Shown: piece after piece, positions 62,965-64,000 of the stretch
Position numbering within the stretch: the first letter of the stretch is position 1
How the letters are laid out: each line of letters begins with the position of its first letter
Source of the DNA: Actinomycetota bacterium
GTDB lineage: Bacteria; Actinomycetota; Actinomycetes; Nanopelagicales; Nanopelagicaceae
Direction of reading: 5' to 3'
Length of the DNA: 64,000 nucleotides
Assembly: GCA_009698675.1 (NCBI GenBank)
Contig: WLPT01000001.1
Coordinates: forward strand, 91,909-155,908
Made by a program: the position numbers and the translations under genes
Notes under the pieces: model-generated
Told to the model about the DNA's origin: nothing
The model's database searches: none
What the model saw: only the letters and a program-made list of their open reading frames with translations

Positions 62965-64000
62965 TTATTGTTGGTATGCATAATCGCGCGATGCTTTTCT
63001 GAATATCGTTCTAAATCGTAAACCGGACCGCTCGGTCCCGCAGATTTATCTAAGATTTGATCAATGGATCCTAACTCACTGGCTGTAAAAACAATTTGAG
63101 GTATCTGCAGATTTGAATCAAGGTGTGAGATATTGCGCGCGCCTACGATGACTGCTTTAACTGCAGGTCTTTGCAATACCCACGCTGAAGCAATAGTAGC
63201 GATATCCGTTGAATGATTTTCAGCGATCAGCTTGCACGCACGTAAGAGCTCTTGAAAGAGGTCCCATCCACCAAACTCTTCGATAATAATCTGGTATTTC
63301 ACATTTGAGCGAGTCTCAACTTGAGTTGGTTCAGGCGCATCCAAGAACTTCTCTGAGAAAAAGCCGCCCGCTACGGTTCCGTAACATATTATTCCGATTT
63401 CATTATCAAGGCAGTACTGACTCATTCCAAGCTCTGTTCGGCGATCCAACATAGAGTATTGAATCTGATGGCTGGCAGGTTTCAAACCAGCATCAACCAT
63501 CTCCTCAACGCGCGTTAAGTCAAAGTTCGTAATTCCAATATTTGCAATCTTTCCAGCGCTTTTCAACTCAAAAAGCCTCTCTAACGCTGCCAGGTAATGG
63601 CGATCCTCATATCTCCACCAGTGGAGTTGAACGAGATCTACTTGGTCGACCCCAAGACGTGAAAGTGAGCGATTCACAATTGCGATGGCATCAGAACTAT
63701 CAAACTTGCTCAGAAAGCTCTCATTGGGGACGTATTTAGTATGTAGCTGGAGTCTATTTCGCGCATCGCTGCCGCTCTTGTGACTAAGTTTGGATAGCGT
63801 CTTTCCAATTAACTCTTCAACTCCGGTATAAATATCTCCAAAATCTAGCGTGGTGATTCCAGATTCGATGAAAGTAATCATGTCATTGATTGCTTGATCC
63901 TCTTGAATTTGCAGATTCAGCGAATGGCCAGAACTTAACTGCCATCCACCCTTAATTACGGGGGAGATTTCATATCCTGGAACTAGTTCACGTTTAATCA
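62961..64000 (-). CDS. Aldo/keto reductase, N-terminus outside window
   Basis: The frame is open to the window edge, so the true start lies beyond 64000. The visible part begins KRELVPGYEISPVIKGGWQL, the usual opening of this subfamily. The catalytic tetrad is seen: Asp and Tyr in LDFGDIYTGVEE, Lys in HTKYVPNE, and His in VQLHWW. The barrel ends with VIVGARNISHLDSNL near the NADP site. Such enzymes reduce aldehydes and ketones with NADPH. The substrate is unknown. It converges on the TIGR04076-like gene. Confidence 0.88.
   Translation of the reverse strand, partial: IKRELVPGYEISPVIKGGWQLSSGHSLNLQIQEDQAINDMITFIESGITTLDFGDIYTGVEELIGKTLSKLSHKSGSDARNRLQLHTKYVPNESFLSKFDSSDAIAIVNRSLSRLGVDQVDLVQLHWWRYEDRHYLAALERLFELKSAGKIANIGITNFDLTRVEEMVDAGLKPASHQIQYSMLDRRTELGMSQYCLDNEIGIICYGTVAGGFFSEKFLDAPEPTQVETRSNVKYQIIIEEFGGWDLFQELLRACKLIAENHSTDIATIASAWVLQRPAVKAVIVGARNISHLDSNLQIPQIVFTASELGSIDQILDKSAGPSGPVYDLERYSEKHRAIMHTNNN

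Noticed and set aside
1-64000. CRISPR arrays, insertion sequences, rRNA genes
   Set aside because: No regularly spaced repeats, transposase genes or rRNA-like stretches were seen on reading the window.

Overview
The window looks like chromosome from a free-living, aerobic, moderately low-GC actinobacterium. The evidence is the actinobacterial type of menG (an SRANLGKDPDDVA-like N-terminus), a 14-gene nuo operon with separate nuoC and nuoD, menaquinone biosynthesis, several GTG starts, possible leaderless promoters and a PaaX-type regulator. A freshwater planktonic lineage such as Nanopelagicales would fit, but the sequence does not prove it.

Positions 1-22290 are core respiration. menB (partial), menC and menD run forward. 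menF and bioY form a small reverse unit. menG is followed by the complete nuoABCDEFGHIJKLMN operon, which ends in an overlapping long-chain polyprenyl diphosphate synthase gene. The stretch therefore encodes most of the quinone and the complex that reduces it. A RarD-like transporter gene and a YajQ gene close this part.

Positions 22887-24033 hold tRNA-Tyr(GTA) and a dihydroxyacetone kinase gene (dhaK). The dhaK homology stops near codon 194, and an unrelated open frame without a start codon lies over and behind its end. This is a decayed or recombined spot.

Positions 24034-33470 are accessory redox genes: a DAO-family oxidase, an FMO-like monooxygenase, SDR, AraC and PaaX regulators, a 4HBT thioesterase, and two divergent CrtI/PYROXD2-like oxidoreductases.

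Positions 33533-62531 look like one catabolic island for tryptophan-derived aromatics. It contains a KynB/isatin-hydrolase-like cyclase-family hydrolase, IorAB-like indolepyruvate oxidoreductase, a fused 2-aminobenzoyl-CoA monooxygenase/reductase, SDRs, a VOC protein with a ribose-type ABC importer, a BadI/MenB-like ring hydrolase, a PcaF-like thiolase, a Rid-family protein, an ADP-forming acyl-CoA synthetase, an AMP-forming ligase, a split B12-dependent mutase with its MeaB GTPase, a kynurenine-formamidase-like hydrolase, a 2-aminobenzoate-CoA ligase, and a Liv-type ABC importer. Three near-identical palindromes (TTGAC-N4-GTCAA) sit upstream of iorA, between the monooxygenase/reductase and an SDR, and upstream of the Liv-type binding protein. 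They suggest one regulon.

My main inference is a complete CoA-dependent anthranilate route: ligase; dearomatisation to 2-amino-5-oxocyclohexenecarboxyl-CoA; loss of ammonia; BadI-like ring opening to 4-oxopimeloyl-CoA; B12-dependent rearrangement to 2-methyl-3-oxoadipyl-CoA; and thiolysis to succinyl-CoA and propionyl-CoA. Steps after dearomatisation are hypothesis. The window ends with a TIGR04076-like small protein gene and a partial aldo/keto reductase gene.
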